In this document: positions 46,317 through 54,952 of the stretch, one piece after another
How the letters are laid out: each line of letters opens with the position of its first letter
Numbering within the stretch: position 1 is the first letter of the stretch
DNA from: Clostridia bacterium
GTDB taxonomy: Bacteria > Bacillota > Clostridia > Lachnospirales > Lachnospiraceae
Direction: 5' to 3'
Assembly (NCBI GenBank): GCA_910575625.1
Contig: CAJTFD010000008.1
Span: 1-64,000 of the forward strand
DNA: 64,000 bases
Made by a program: the position numbers and the translations under genes
Notes under the pieces: generated by a model
The model's database searches: none
What the model was told of the DNA's origin: nothing
What the model saw: only the letters and a program-made list of their open reading frames with translations

Positions 46317-46967
46317 ATGATGAAAGATCTGATCATTTTTGGAGCAAGTGGATTTGGCCGTGAGGTTGCATGGCTGGTAGAGCGGATCAACAAGATCTCT
46401 CCAACATGGAACTTACAGGGATTCATGGATGACGATGACAGCATCCAAGGGTCTGAAATAAATGGTTATAGAGTACTTGGAAAGTTGGGTGATATAAGAA
46501 GATATCCAGATACTTACTTTGTATGTGCAGTGGGCTCATCGAGGATACGAGAAAAGATCATTAACAGAATGGAAGAGGTTGATCCGGATGTAAAATTTGC
46601 TACGCTGATCGATCCGTCTGTCGAAGCATCTGATCTCATTGCGATCGGTGAAGGCACGATAATCTGTGCCCATACAGTCCTGACAGTAAATGTCTCCATT
46701 GGTAAACATGTAATGGTCAACCTTGATTGCACGATAGGTCATGACGCAGTCTTGAACGATTTTGCTACGCTGTATCCGAGTGTGAATGTATCCGGAATGA
46801 CGAACATTGGATATGGCAGTGAACTGGGAACAGGAATGCAGATCATCCAAGGAAAGACTGTTGGAGAATATTCGATCGTTGGGGCAGGAGCGGTGGTTGT
46901 CAAGGATATACCGGCAAAATGTACAGCTGTGGGAAGTCCGGCTAGACCGATCAAGTTCTTTGCGTGA
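46317..46967 (+). CDS. Second NeuD/PglD-like acyltransferase
   Basis: A 216-residue hexapeptide-repeat acyltransferase, start FGASGFGREVAWLVERI, with the repeat region from about residue 100 and the catalytic His in LDCTIGHDAVLND. It resembles the previous protein only in fold (lengths are equal but sequences differ widely), so it is not a recent duplicate; it may transfer a different acyl group. GTAGGAGGGG precedes the ATG by six bases. A -10-like TATAATGTATAAT lies between the two genes. Confidence 0.85.
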   Translation: MMKDLIIFGASGFGREVAWLVERINKISPTWNLQGFMDDDDSIQGSEINGYRVLGKLGDIRRYPDTYFVCAVGSSRIREKIINRMEEVDPDVKFATLIDPSVEASDLIAIGEGTIICAHTVLTVNVSIGKHVMVNLDCTIGHDAVLNDFATLYPSVNVSGMTNIGYGSELGTGMQIIQGKTVGEYSIVGAGAVVVKDIPAKCTAVGSPARPIKFFA

Positions 46968-46977
46968 GGGTACCAGT

Positions 46978-48282
46978 ATGGAAACAAAAACAGTAACTGT
47001 TATTGGAGCAACTGGTACAATGGGTTCAAATGTTGCGGGTATTTTTGCTTCTTTTGGTAATGCGAAAGTATATTGTGTCGGACGTGATATTGAGAAAGTA
47101 AAAAAAACACTACCACGTATCGTGAAGTCCGTGAGGGCGGACGCCATTGCGGAAAACCTCATCCCTGCCGACCTTTCCATGTTGGAATCCTGTGTTTTTG
47201 ATTCCGATCTGATCTTTGAAAGCTCCGCGGAAAATATGGAAGTTAAGGCCGGGATTGCGCGGCGGGTGGGACAGGCAATGAAGAAAACGGCAGTTTCCTG
47301 CACAGGAACGTCCGGTTTATCCATCACCGATCTTGCCGGATGTTATCCAAAAAAGCTCCGCGAGAGGTTCTTCGGAGTACATATGTTCAATCCTCCGTAC
47401 AATATGCCGCTGTGCGAGGTTACCCCAACGATATATTCGGATCGTACTGTGCTTGACGAGCTGAAAACTTATCTGAAAGACGTTCTGTTCCGTACTGTGG
47501 TGGAGGTCAAAGATTCCCCCGCATTTCTCGGCAATCGGATTGGGTTTCAGTTTATCAATGAGGCGCTCCAATACGCGGATAGATACAAAGACAACGGTGG
47601 TATCGACTACATCGATGCCATTCTCGGCTCATTCACAGGCCGCGCCATGGCTCCGCTGACTACATCAGATTTTGTTGGTTTGGACGTTCACAAAGCTATT
47701 GTAGACAATATCTATCAGCATACCCAGGATCATGTCCATGAGACTTTTCTGCTGCCGATGTTTTTTCGGAAATTGCTCTCGGAAAAAAAGCTGGGGAGAA
47801 AGACAGGTGGCGGATTGTATCAGTTGATCCGTTACGAAAACGGGCTGAAACGGCAGACGGTCTACGACATCAACACGGAGACTTATCGGGATGTCATTCC
47901 CTATGTGTTTCCATTTGAGGACAAGATGAAAAAATATCTTGCGGAGGGGGATTATGCTAAAGCTTTTGGCCAATTGGTGAAAAATCGCTCGCAGGAGGCG
48001 GAGATCTGTGTCTCTTTCCTGTTAAAATATATCGTTTATGCTTTATATGCCACGAAAGAAGTGGGTTATTCCATCGAAGCGGCGGATGATGTGATGGCTG
48101 CTGGATTCAACTGGTGTCCGCCTCTTGCTATGTTCCAGGCTTTCTCAACAGCGACGGACGTCTCCGCGCTGATCAGGGAACGCCTTCCAGATATCTGCGC
48201 GAAGGTGGATATCGACAGGCTGCTGATGGATATTGAGCCGTCAAAATATGATTATCGGATCTATTTCAAGTCGGGGAGGTAG
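46978..48282 (+). CDS. 3-hydroxyacyl-CoA dehydrogenase family protein
   Basis: A 434-residue NAD-dependent dehydrogenase. The Rossmann motif is [13 protein letters not shown], the catalytic dyad is His135 (GVHMFNPP) and Glu147 (LCEVTP), and [11 protein letters not shown] carries the conserved Asn. The C-terminal domain is duplicated-like (FVGLDVHK, then [13 protein letters not shown]), normal for the family. Its place between sugar acyltransferases and a thiolase is odd. It may make or use a 3-hydroxyacyl-CoA that is later put on the glycan. Starts ten bases after the acyltransferase stop. Confidence 0.85.
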   Translation: METKTVTVIGATGTMGSNVAGIFASFGNAKVYCVGRDIEKVKKTLPRIVKSVRADAIAENLIPADLSMLESCVFDSDLIFESSAENMEVKAGIARRVGQAMKKTAVSCTGTSGLSITDLAGCYPKKLRERFFGVHMFNPPYNMPLCEVTPTIYSDRTVLDELKTYLKDVLFRTVVEVKDSPAFLGNRIGFQFINEALQYADRYKDNGGIDYIDAILGSFTGRAMAPLTTSDFVGLDVHKAIVDNIYQHTQDHVHETFLLPMFFRKLLSEKKLGRKTGGGLYQLIRYENGLKRQTVYDINTETYRDVIPYVFPFEDKMKKYLAEGDYAKAFGQLVKNRSQEAEICVSFLLKYIVYALYATKEVGYSIEAADDVMAAGFNWCPPLAMFQAFSTATDVSALIRERLPDICAKVDIDRLLMDIEPSKYDYRIYFKSGR

Positions 48283-48286
48283 GAGA

Positions 48287-49561
48287 GTGGATCGAAAAGT
48301 ATATATCCTCGGCGGGGCGCAGACAGATTTTGAACGAAACTGGACGAAGGAAGGCAAGAATATGCTCGCCCTTCTGAAAGAGGTCACAGCGGATGGACTT
48401 GATGGTGCGGGATTGTCGTTTGACGACGTACGGGAGCTGAAACGGGAGGACCGTGTAGCTTGTTTCGTCGGAAATTTTATCGCGGAAAAGTACACGGAGC
48501 AGGGACATCTGGGCGCACTGCTCACGGAAGTGAATCCCGTTTTTTATGGGGTGCCGTCTGCGAGATATGAGGCAGCATGTGCCTCGGGTTCTGTAGCTAT
48601 TGACGCCGCCCAGACAAAAATCCAGACCGGGGACTATGACGTGGCTATCGTGATCGGCTGGGAGTTGATGAAAACCGTTGACTCTAAAGTAGGAGGAGAC
48701 TTTCTGGGGCGGGCTGCGTTTTACGATAAGGAAAGCAAGGGCATCGACCTTCCTTTTCCGAAATTGTTCGGCAGACTGGCGGATGAGACGATCCGAAAAT
48801 ACGGTGTGAACGAAGAGCGCTATATGGATTCTCTGGCGCAGATTGCCGTAACAAACTACGCCAATGCAAAACGGAATCCATTGTCTCAGACGAGAAAGTG
48901 GTTTATGAGTTTGGAACAGGCGAAAATGCGCGGAACGGAGACAAATCCTTATATTGGCGGCAGTCTGGCGGTTTCGGACTGCTCACAGGTCACGGACGGC
49001 GCAGCGGTAGTGGTCCTGGCATCGGAGCGGTTTTTGAAAGAGAGAGGGATTAAAGAAAAGCCAATCTTAAAGGGATATGGCCATCGTGTGGCGCCGATGT
49101 TGTTCGACAAGAAAATGCAGGAGCAACAGAGTTCCAGATACATTCTTCCGTGGACGAGACAGGCGGTGTTGGACGCATATCAAAGAAGTGGTCTGTCGGT
49201 GGAGGAGATTGATGTTTTCGAGACACATGACTGTTTTACGTCGAGCGAATACGCGGCGATCTCCGCATTTGGATTGACGGAACCTGGGCGGGAGTATGAA
49301 GCCGTGGAAAGCGGTATGATCGCTTTAGGAGGGACAAAGCCTATCAATCCTAGTGGCGGGCTTATCGGATGTGGACATCCTGTGGGCGCATCTGGAGTGA
49401 GGATGTTCTTGGATCTGTATAAGCAGGTGATGGGGATTGCGGGAAGATATCAGGTTATGGGGGCGGAGAACGCTATGATGCTCAATATCGGTGGGAGTGC
49501 GACGACAAACTATACGTTTATTGTTGGAAGGCTTAAAACTGGGGAAGAGGAGGATATATGA
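48287..49561 (+). CDS. SCP2-type thiolase
   Basis: A 424-residue thiolase. The nucleophile is Cys98 ([12 protein letters not shown]). HDCF at 314-317 replaces the NEAF of ordinary thiolases, the mark of the SCP2/SCPx thiolase group, and GHPVGASG supplies His364. The C-terminal CxG motif of biosynthetic thiolases is not obvious (NIGGSATT). Starts at GTG with GGGAGGTAGGAGA upstream, four bases after the dehydrogenase stop, so the two form an acyl-CoA module. The last bases overlap the ATG of the next gene. Confidence 0.85.
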   Translation: MDRKVYILGGAQTDFERNWTKEGKNMLALLKEVTADGLDGAGLSFDDVRELKREDRVACFVGNFIAEKYTEQGHLGALLTEVNPVFYGVPSARYEAACASGSVAIDAAQTKIQTGDYDVAIVIGWELMKTVDSKVGGDFLGRAAFYDKESKGIDLPFPKLFGRLADETIRKYGVNEERYMDSLAQIAVTNYANAKRNPLSQTRKWFMSLEQAKMRGTETNPYIGGSLAVSDCSQVTDGAAVVVLASERFLKERGIKEKPILKGYGHRVAPMLFDKKMQEQQSSRYILPWTRQAVLDAYQRSGLSVEEIDVFETHDCFTSSEYAAISAFGLTEPGREYEAVESGMIALGGTKPINPSGGLIGCGHPVGASGVRMFLDLYKQVMGIAGRYQVMGAENAMMLNIGGSATTNYTFIVGRLKTGEEEDI

Positions 49562-50127
49562 TGCGTATTCTTATACTTGCCAACAATGATTTAGGACTTT
49601 ATAAATTTCGTAAAGAGCTGATTGAAAAGTTGGCTACGGATTATGATGTGTATATTTGTCTTCCCAATGGCGAGTATATCTCCAAACTTAAAAAAATTGG
49701 ATGTCAGTATCTGGAATGTTCAGTGCTAAATAGACGTGGGATGAATCCTGTTCAAGATATAAAACTCATGGTCTATTACAGAAGGATTATTCGGAAAATA
49801 AAACCTTCAATAGTTTTCACATATACGATCAAACCAAACGTATATGGTGGGATGGCTTGTTCAAGGTTAAAAGTTCCTTATGTTGCTAATATTACTGGGT
49901 TAGGGACTGCTATAGAAAATGGTGGATTGTTGCAAAAATTAACATTGGAATTATATCGTTTCGGATTGAGAAAATCAAAAAAAGTATTTTTTCAAAATTT
50001 GGAAAATCAAGATTATATTTTGGAGCATAGGGTTGTTAAGGATATAAGTATACCAGGTATATATATAGGAGTACCAGCAAAGATGATAGAGTCTAAAAAT
50101 CATTGGGGGACAATTCCTCCAGAATAA
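49561..50127 (+). pseudogene. Chimera: glycosyltransferase N-half plus acyltransferase tail
   Basis: Residues 1-157 are the N-terminal domain of a GT4-type glycosyltransferase (RILILANNDLGLYKFRKELI, then RRGMNPVQDIKL, FTYTIKPNVYGG, NITGLGTAIENGG). After NQDYILE the frame switches to VVKDISIPGIYIGVPAKMI, the C-terminal end of a hexapeptide acyltransferase, and stops. The sugar-nucleotide-binding half is missing. A matching C-terminal piece of a GT4 enzyme lies at 50337-50597, so one gene has been split by foreign fragments. From here on the DNA is markedly AT-rich. Confidence 0.75.
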
Positions 50128-50174
50128 ATTAAGAGAGCGTGTTACTCTCTGCGCAGTGGCGTAGGAGGGCAATA

Positions 50175-50354
50175 AGTCAAGAATTCTATTTACTGCTGTT
50201 GGGTGCGTATTGAACTTCTTCAAGCCTTCCGTAATGCCGCATTAGTTTTGAATAAAGACCTAAAAATCTATGGTGCCGATATGTCTGGTACCGCGCCAGC
50301 ATTGGCTTTCTGTGAGTGTACCCGCAAGGTCGTTGCTATGAAGGGCTTCCAGTT
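50175..50354 (+). pseudogene. Fragment of an ATP-grasp protein, N-terminus
   Basis: After a good box (GTAGGAGGG) the start codon is decayed to ATA, followed by KSRILFTAVG, a one-base frameshift, then RIELLQAFRNAALVLNKDLK and IYGADMSGTAPALAFCE. This is the N-terminal segment of carbamoyl-phosphate-synthase-like ATP-grasp proteins found in capsule loci. It is cut off after TRKV, where GT4 sequence takes over. Confidence 0.6.
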
Positions 50355-50597
50355 GTAATGGCTGAGGCCCAGTCCACAGACGACCTTCCGATTATAATTT
50401 GTGATAAAGTGCCAGGCATCAAAGTGGATGGCTTGGTACAAATTTTAAATTTGGAAAAAGAAGATTCTGTTTGGGCGGATACTATAATTAAATTGGCAAA
50501 AGCAAATATTAAAGCAAGAAAGTCACAAAAAGAAGGGATTAGGGAAATAAACTACGATATTGAAATCGAAGCGAAAAAAACTGCAACTATTCTATGA
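50337..50597 (+). pseudogene. Fragment of a GT4 glycosyltransferase, C-terminus
   Basis: YEGLPVVMAEAQSTDDLPIII contains the E-x7-E donor-binding motif of GT4 enzymes, followed by a plausible C-terminal helix region. No own start with a ribosome site. It fits as the missing half of the glycosyltransferase at 49561. It overlaps the preceding ATP-grasp fragment in another frame. Confidence 0.6.
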
Positions 50598-50641
50598 AAG
50601 CAAACTTGACAGATAGTAAAAAGCAGAAAGGAAATAACCAG

Positions 50642-51553
50642 ATGAGCAATCAGTATTTTGAGCTTTATGAAATTAATGATGAGACTTTAAAAAAAATGCA
50701 AGCCAAAATGCTCGAAATGTTGCTGTATTTTAAGGAGTTCTGCAAAGAGCATAACTTGATGTTTTATCTTTGTGGAGGCGGAGCAATAGGGGCACTACGC
50801 GAGCATGGATTTATCCCTTGGGATGATGATATTGATTGCTTTATGCCAAGGGAGGACTACGAAAAATTTCCTGCTTTGTGGGAAAAATATGGCGATAAAG
50901 AACGATTTGTTTTTTGCCGATCAAATGTAGAAGTAAATTTTCATCATTCATGTTCATCACTTAGGGATCCTACGACAACATTTATCTGTACATATAATCA
51001 GAACTTAGATATTTGCCACGGTGTGGCCTTGGAGTTTGGACCAATTGATGGATGCCCTAATTCTAAGTTAAAAAAATATTTACAACTATTCCATGCTTTT
51101 AATTTTGCGCTGTTCAACACACAGAGACTCCCTAATAATAAGGGGAAGTTCTTCAGAACGGTTGCTGGAATAGTATATAAACTGATTCCATGGTCAAATG
51201 TCCGTTATAAGATATGGAAGCATGCAGAAAAGGGCATGTCGAAATATAAGTGGGAAGATTGTGACAATGTTCGTGAATGCATTGGTAGTGTTAAAGGGAT
51301 GATGTGGGTGCATCCTAAAGAGTGGTTTGCATCCCAAAAATGGGTAGACTTTGAAGGATATGAAGTTCCTGTGATGGCTGGAGCAGATGAATATCTAACC
51401 AGAATCTTTGGTGATTATATGCAACGTCCCCCTGTGAATCAGAGAAAGCCAAAGCACGAATTGGAATTCGTTGATATGGATTATCCTTATACCTATTACA
51501 AGGGCATTAAATATTTTCCGGAAAATGATCCGAGAAATAAAAGGAAGAAGTAA
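50642..51553 (+). CDS. LicD family phosphotransferase
   Basis: A 303-residue protein of the LicD/Fukutin nucleotidyltransferase-fold family. LYFKEFCKEHNLMFYLCGGGAIGALREHGFIPWDDDIDC (seen in parts as LCGGGAIGAL and IPWDDDIDC) holds the catalytic Asp cluster. LicD proteins attach phosphocholine or other phospho-polyols to surface glycans. Next to a cytidylyltransferase and a reductase/epimerase, it likely uses a CDP-activated substrate. ATG 50642 has AAAGGAAATAACC; ATG 50594 lies over the previous fragment. Confidence 0.88.
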   Translation: MSNQYFELYEINDETLKKMQAKMLEMLLYFKEFCKEHNLMFYLCGGGAIGALREHGFIPWDDDIDCFMPREDYEKFPALWEKYGDKERFVFCRSNVEVNFHHSCSSLRDPTTTFICTYNQNLDICHGVALEFGPIDGCPNSKLKKYLQLFHAFNFALFNTQRLPNNKGKFFRTVAGIVYKLIPWSNVRYKIWKHAEKGMSKYKWEDCDNVRECIGSVKGMMWVHPKEWFASQKWVDFEGYEVPVMAGADEYLTRIFGDYMQRPPVNQRKPKHELEFVDMDYPYTYYKGIKYFPENDPRNKRKK

Positions 51554-51554
51554 A

Positions 51555-52274
51555 ATGGCAAATATAGCAATAATTTTTGCCGGTGGCACTGGCAAGAGGA
51601 TGAATACAAAATCCAAACCAAAGCAATTCCTTGAGCTTCATTGCAAACCGATTCTGGTTTATACGTTGGAGGAGTTTAACAATCATTCGAAAATAGATGG
51701 AATTGTACTCGTAATACTTGAATCTTGGATCGATTATTGCATGGAATTAATTAAAAAGTTTAGATTGAACAAGGTCAAAGCGGTAGTTGCCGGCGGTGAG
51801 TCTGCACTTGAATCCCAGAGAAACGGACTGCTGAAGGCGCAAGAACTTTTTGAACCTGATTCAATTGTCCTTATTCACGATGGGGTGCGTCCGCTGGTTG
51901 ATGAAGTGACAATCAGTAAGAATATTGATTCAGTGAAAGAACATGGAACAGCGATTACAGTTACTCCGGCTATTGAAACGATTACGGTCATAACAAAGAC
52001 TGGAGAGATTGGCCAGATTATAGAACGGTCAAAAGTCGAGATGGCACGTGCTCCACAGAGTTTCTATTTAAAGGATATTCTTGAGGCCCACAAACAAGCA
52101 CAGGAAGAAGGATTGGAGTTCATTGACTCAGCAAGTATGATGCAGCACTTTGGATATTCTCTTTTTGCTGTAGAGGGATTACCAGAGAATATTAAAATAA
52201 CTACACCTAATGATTTCTATACATTTCGCGCATTGGTGGATGCAAGAGAGAACTCACAGATTTTTGGAATTTAA
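51555..52274 (+). CDS. IspD/TarI-like cytidylyltransferase
   Basis: A 239-residue nucleotidyltransferase. The CTP-binding start IIFAGGTGKRMNTKSKPKQF, HDGVRPLVD and the APQSFYLKDI motif match the IspD/TarI family. In glycan clusters such enzymes usually make CDP-ribitol or a related CDP-polyol instead of the isoprenoid intermediate. Starts two bases after the licD stop, so translation is coupled. Its product could supply the adjacent LicD protein. Confidence 0.85.
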   Translation: MANIAIIFAGGTGKRMNTKSKPKQFLELHCKPILVYTLEEFNNHSKIDGIVLVILESWIDYCMELIKKFRLNKVKAVVAGGESALESQRNGLLKAQELFEPDSIVLIHDGVRPLVDEVTISKNIDSVKEHGTAITVTPAIETITVITKTGEIGQIIERSKVEMARAPQSFYLKDILEAHKQAQEEGLEFIDSASMMQHFGYSLFAVEGLPENIKITTPNDFYTFRALVDARENSQIFGI

Positions 52275-52285
52275 GGAGAACTGCA

Positions 52286-53314
52286 ATGGATCGAACACAA
52301 GCAGATATTCAGGAAATCATTGAGAATAAAGAATTGTTCCTGCTGTTGAAGGGTAAGACTATATTAATCACTGGAGCAACTGGACTTATCGGTTCTATGC
52401 TTGTGCGGACTATCCTTGCAGCAAATGAGAAATACGGTTTTGACATTAAAATTGTTGGACAGATTCGCAATTATGAGAAGGCAAGGAAGCTTTTTGGTAT
52501 CAAGTTCGATGATATTGTATTTGTGACAGATCCGCGCATTAAGTGCGATTACATTATCCATACTGTATCGCCGACAACATCGAAGTTCTTTATTGAACAT
52601 CCTGTTGAAACTATCAAATGCTCGGTTGAGAGTACAATGGAGATTTTAGAAATCGCCAAAGATAATGATGCTTCAGCTGTATATCTTTCGTCGATGGAAC
52701 AATATGGTTTACCATATGAGTCCGGCCAGAAGATGGCAGAGGATAAGATTGGTATAATTGACCACTTAAACATTCGCTCATCTTATTCAGAATCTAAACG
52801 CCTTTGTGAATGTCTATGTGCTTCTCATGCCAGCGAGTATGGAGTTAAAGTGAAAATTGCCAGATTTGCACAAACATTTGGAGCAGGAGTTTCTTTATCT
52901 GATAACCGGATGCCAATGCAGTTTGCCAGGGCGGTTGTAGAAGGTAACGATATCGTCCTTCACACGGAAGGGAAGAGCATTTCCAATTTCGTATATCTTT
53001 CAGATGCCATTACAGGTGTCTTAACTATTCTTGATAAAGGCGAACCGGGGCAGGCATATAATGTCTGCAATGATAAAGAAACAAGAAGTGTCAGGGAGAT
53101 AGCAGAGTTGGTTAGCCGTGATGTAGCAGGTGGAAGGATAGGCGTAAGGATTGAAAAGAAAGATAACATGGGTTATGCGCCAGATGTGGCAATGTATTTG
53201 GATAGTGAGAAGTTGAGAAAACTAGGTTGGAGCCCAACCGTAGACATGCAAGATTCATACAATAGATTGGTTGATTATCTTATATCATGTGATAAGCAAG
53301 ATTTTGTATATTAA
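52286..53314 (+). CDS. NAD-dependent epimerase/dehydratase (extended SDR)
   Basis: A 342-residue extended short-chain dehydrogenase. ILITGATGLIGSML is the NAD site and YSESKR the catalytic YxxxK, with SSMEQYG just before it. The C-terminal NVCNDKETRSVREIAEL is family-typical. The combination with IspD-like and LicD genes is known from surface glycan loci, where it may act on the polyol or nucleotide sugar. GGAGAACTGCA precedes the ATG. Last gene before the insertion sequence. Confidence 0.85.
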   Translation: MDRTQADIQEIIENKELFLLLKGKTILITGATGLIGSMLVRTILAANEKYGFDIKIVGQIRNYEKARKLFGIKFDDIVFVTDPRIKCDYIIHTVSPTTSKFFIEHPVETIKCSVESTMEILEIAKDNDASAVYLSSMEQYGLPYESGQKMAEDKIGIIDHLNIRSSYSESKRLCECLCASHASEYGVKVKIARFAQTFGAGVSLSDNRMPMQFARAVVEGNDIVLHTEGKSISNFVYLSDAITGVLTILDKGEPGQAYNVCNDKETRSVREIAELVSRDVAGGRIGVRIEKKDNMGYAPDVAMYLDSEKLRKLGWSPTVDMQDSYNRLVDYLISCDKQDFVY

Positions 53315-53340
53315 GGAAATAAATTATTGCTATAGGTGAT

Positions 53341-54938
53341 CTGGACAGTTAAAAGTTCTCTCAACTAATAAGCCGGTCAATATCCTCTGTTTCAAGGGGG
53401 ACCTGCTTGCTCGATATTATTTTAGTTATGGTCGCTCCGCTCTGTTTGGCCATAAAACGAAATAAATTTCGTCTCAGATACTCCATCATACTCGCTTCTG
53501 ACATGACCTGACGGGACGGCGTACGCAGATAACGGAAGTCCGATACCCGGATCTTCCCGTCATACATCAGACACAACATCTGGATGATACCCATAGCTAT
53601 GCTGCTGAACATCACATAGCCCTCGGTAGCTGTGAGTGTTTTTATTATACGTTTCTGCTTGTGTTTGTCCTTTACTTTGGTGAGTGGATCGTCAGTATCT
53701 TTCCTGCGGTAATGGTCCAGCCTGGGGACCGCACTTGTCCAAAAATGATAGAAGAGACCTCCTAGTTGCTGTTTCATCTCCCGGAACATGGCCTCTATCT
53801 TAAAACGATAGGCATAAGTTGTTATGATATCCTCAGCAGACATGGACAGATCTGTACACACTAGGATGGCCTGTGTCTGTCCGTACTCTACAAGGACAAA
53901 CTGCAGGGCATGGTACGATCCCTGTCCCCACAGGTATGTCCTGGATAGGAAACGGACGTCCCTTTCTACCCCATATATCTGCAACCGTGCACTCTGGAAA
54001 GATCTGCTCTGTTCCACAAAGAGATCCCGTGGACGGACGGCATCACCACGGACCGGCCGACGGCCCCGTCCTCTGTATGGCCCAGGCCCTTTATAAGCTA
54101 TGCAGTTCTTTTTGGCACGTGTGACGATATGGAGCAGACCTGGGGCTCCTGCAGCGTATGCCCGCCATTCCAGGAGCATAGGCCTGGTCAGGAAATACCG
54201 GTCCAATACAAACAAGGGACTGCCGATGTGCTGTGCGGCACGGAAACCGTCACGCAGCATCTGTACCACATGGGAGACGGACTCATCCCCGAGCCAGTCG
54301 CTGATGACGCTGTCCCCATCATGGATCTGGATGGATAATGGGAGACAGAAGGTCTTTGAGGCATTGCCCACCAATACACCGACCGCACCCCAGAGATGTC
54401 CATGGATAAAAGTAGGTTTGGAGGAGTCCTCAGACTCCTGTATCATCTTTTTTGTGCAAGGCATATATCTCCCATCAGAGGCACGTTTTACCCCATCCCC
54501 GACCAGGACGGCCCGGCCGGATAGCCGTTTTAAGGGCGCATGCCTGGAGACGTTCTGCACCCATGTGGTAAAGATATCCTCCCATTTCCAGGAGCCTGCA
54601 CGGAAGAAATGCATCATGCTGTTGTAGAGTGCTGGATCCAGGGAGAGGTCACGGATCACAGAAGTGATCCCGAGCATGTCGGAACGGACCATGAGGCCGA
54701 CTATGATAGTCACAAACCAGCTAAAAGCAGCTTTCCTGGAGAAACAGGAACGGAAACACGACAAGATCATTTCAATAAATGTGAACATAGACACTTCCCA
54801 TCTGCCGACATCTGTGTTATCCTTATGGATAGGATAACATTGCGGCTTGTGTATATTGGTTTAAGGTTTAGCAACTCAACCATAACACACTTTTGCTTGG
54901 GATGTTATCTTTTTTATTGAGAATTTTTAACTGTCTAG
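53341..54938 (-). mobile_element. Intact insertion sequence (IS4-like), 1598 bp, with 8-bp target duplication
   Basis: The ends are 20-bp inverted repeats, CTGGACAGTTAAAAGTTCTC on the left and, reverse-complemented, CTAGACAGTTAAAAATTCTC on the right (18 of 20). The target TAGGTGAT is duplicated at 53333-53340 and 54939-54946. Transposase reads against the polysaccharide genes. Intact duplications mean a recent insertion. A decayed relative lies at 59345-61527. Confidence 0.92.
53361..54788 (-). CDS. IS4-like DDE transposase
   Basis: A 475-residue transposase with no frame break. An N-terminal helical region is followed by LVGDGVKRASDGRYMP and FVLDRYFLTRPMLLEW, which fit the first and second catalytic Asp, and by TTYAYRFKIEAMFREMKQQLGG, which fits the Y-x2-R-x3-E-x6-K signature of IS4-type enzymes. 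Starts at ATG 54788 (GTG six bases earlier possible) with GGGAAG upstream. GC-rich relative to its AT-rich surroundings, showing that it comes from elsewhere in the genome. Confidence 0.88.
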   Translation of the reverse strand: MFTFIEMILSCFRSCFSRKAAFSWFVTIIVGLMVRSDMLGITSVIRDLSLDPALYNSMMHFFRAGSWKWEDIFTTWVQNVSRHAPLKRLSGRAVLVGDGVKRASDGRYMPCTKKMIQESEDSSKPTFIHGHLWGAVGVLVGNASKTFCLPLSIQIHDGDSVISDWLGDESVSHVVQMLRDGFRAAQHIGSPLFVLDRYFLTRPMLLEWRAYAAGAPGLLHIVTRAKKNCIAYKGPGPYRGRGRRPVRGDAVRPRDLFVEQSRSFQSARLQIYGVERDVRFLSRTYLWGQGSYHALQFVLVEYGQTQAILVCTDLSMSAEDIITTYAYRFKIEAMFREMKQQLGGLFYHFWTSAVPRLDHYRRKDTDDPLTKVKDKHKQKRIIKTLTATEGYVMFSSIAMGIIQMLCLMYDGKIRVSDFRYLRTPSRQVMSEASMMEYLRRNLFRFMAKQSGATITKIISSKQVPLETEDIDRLIS

Positions 54939-54952
54939 TAGGTGATGTATTT

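Noticed and set aside
45609..46967. The two acyltransferase genes as one gene split by the G-tract
   Set aside because: Each encodes a full-length NeuD/PglD-type protein with its own nucleotide-sugar motif and catalytic His. No single-base G change fuses the frames; at most it couples translation.
49561..50127. Intact glycosyltransferase
   Set aside because: The open frame ends in an acyltransferase tail and lacks the sugar-nucleotide-binding half; the missing part lies separately at 50337-50597.
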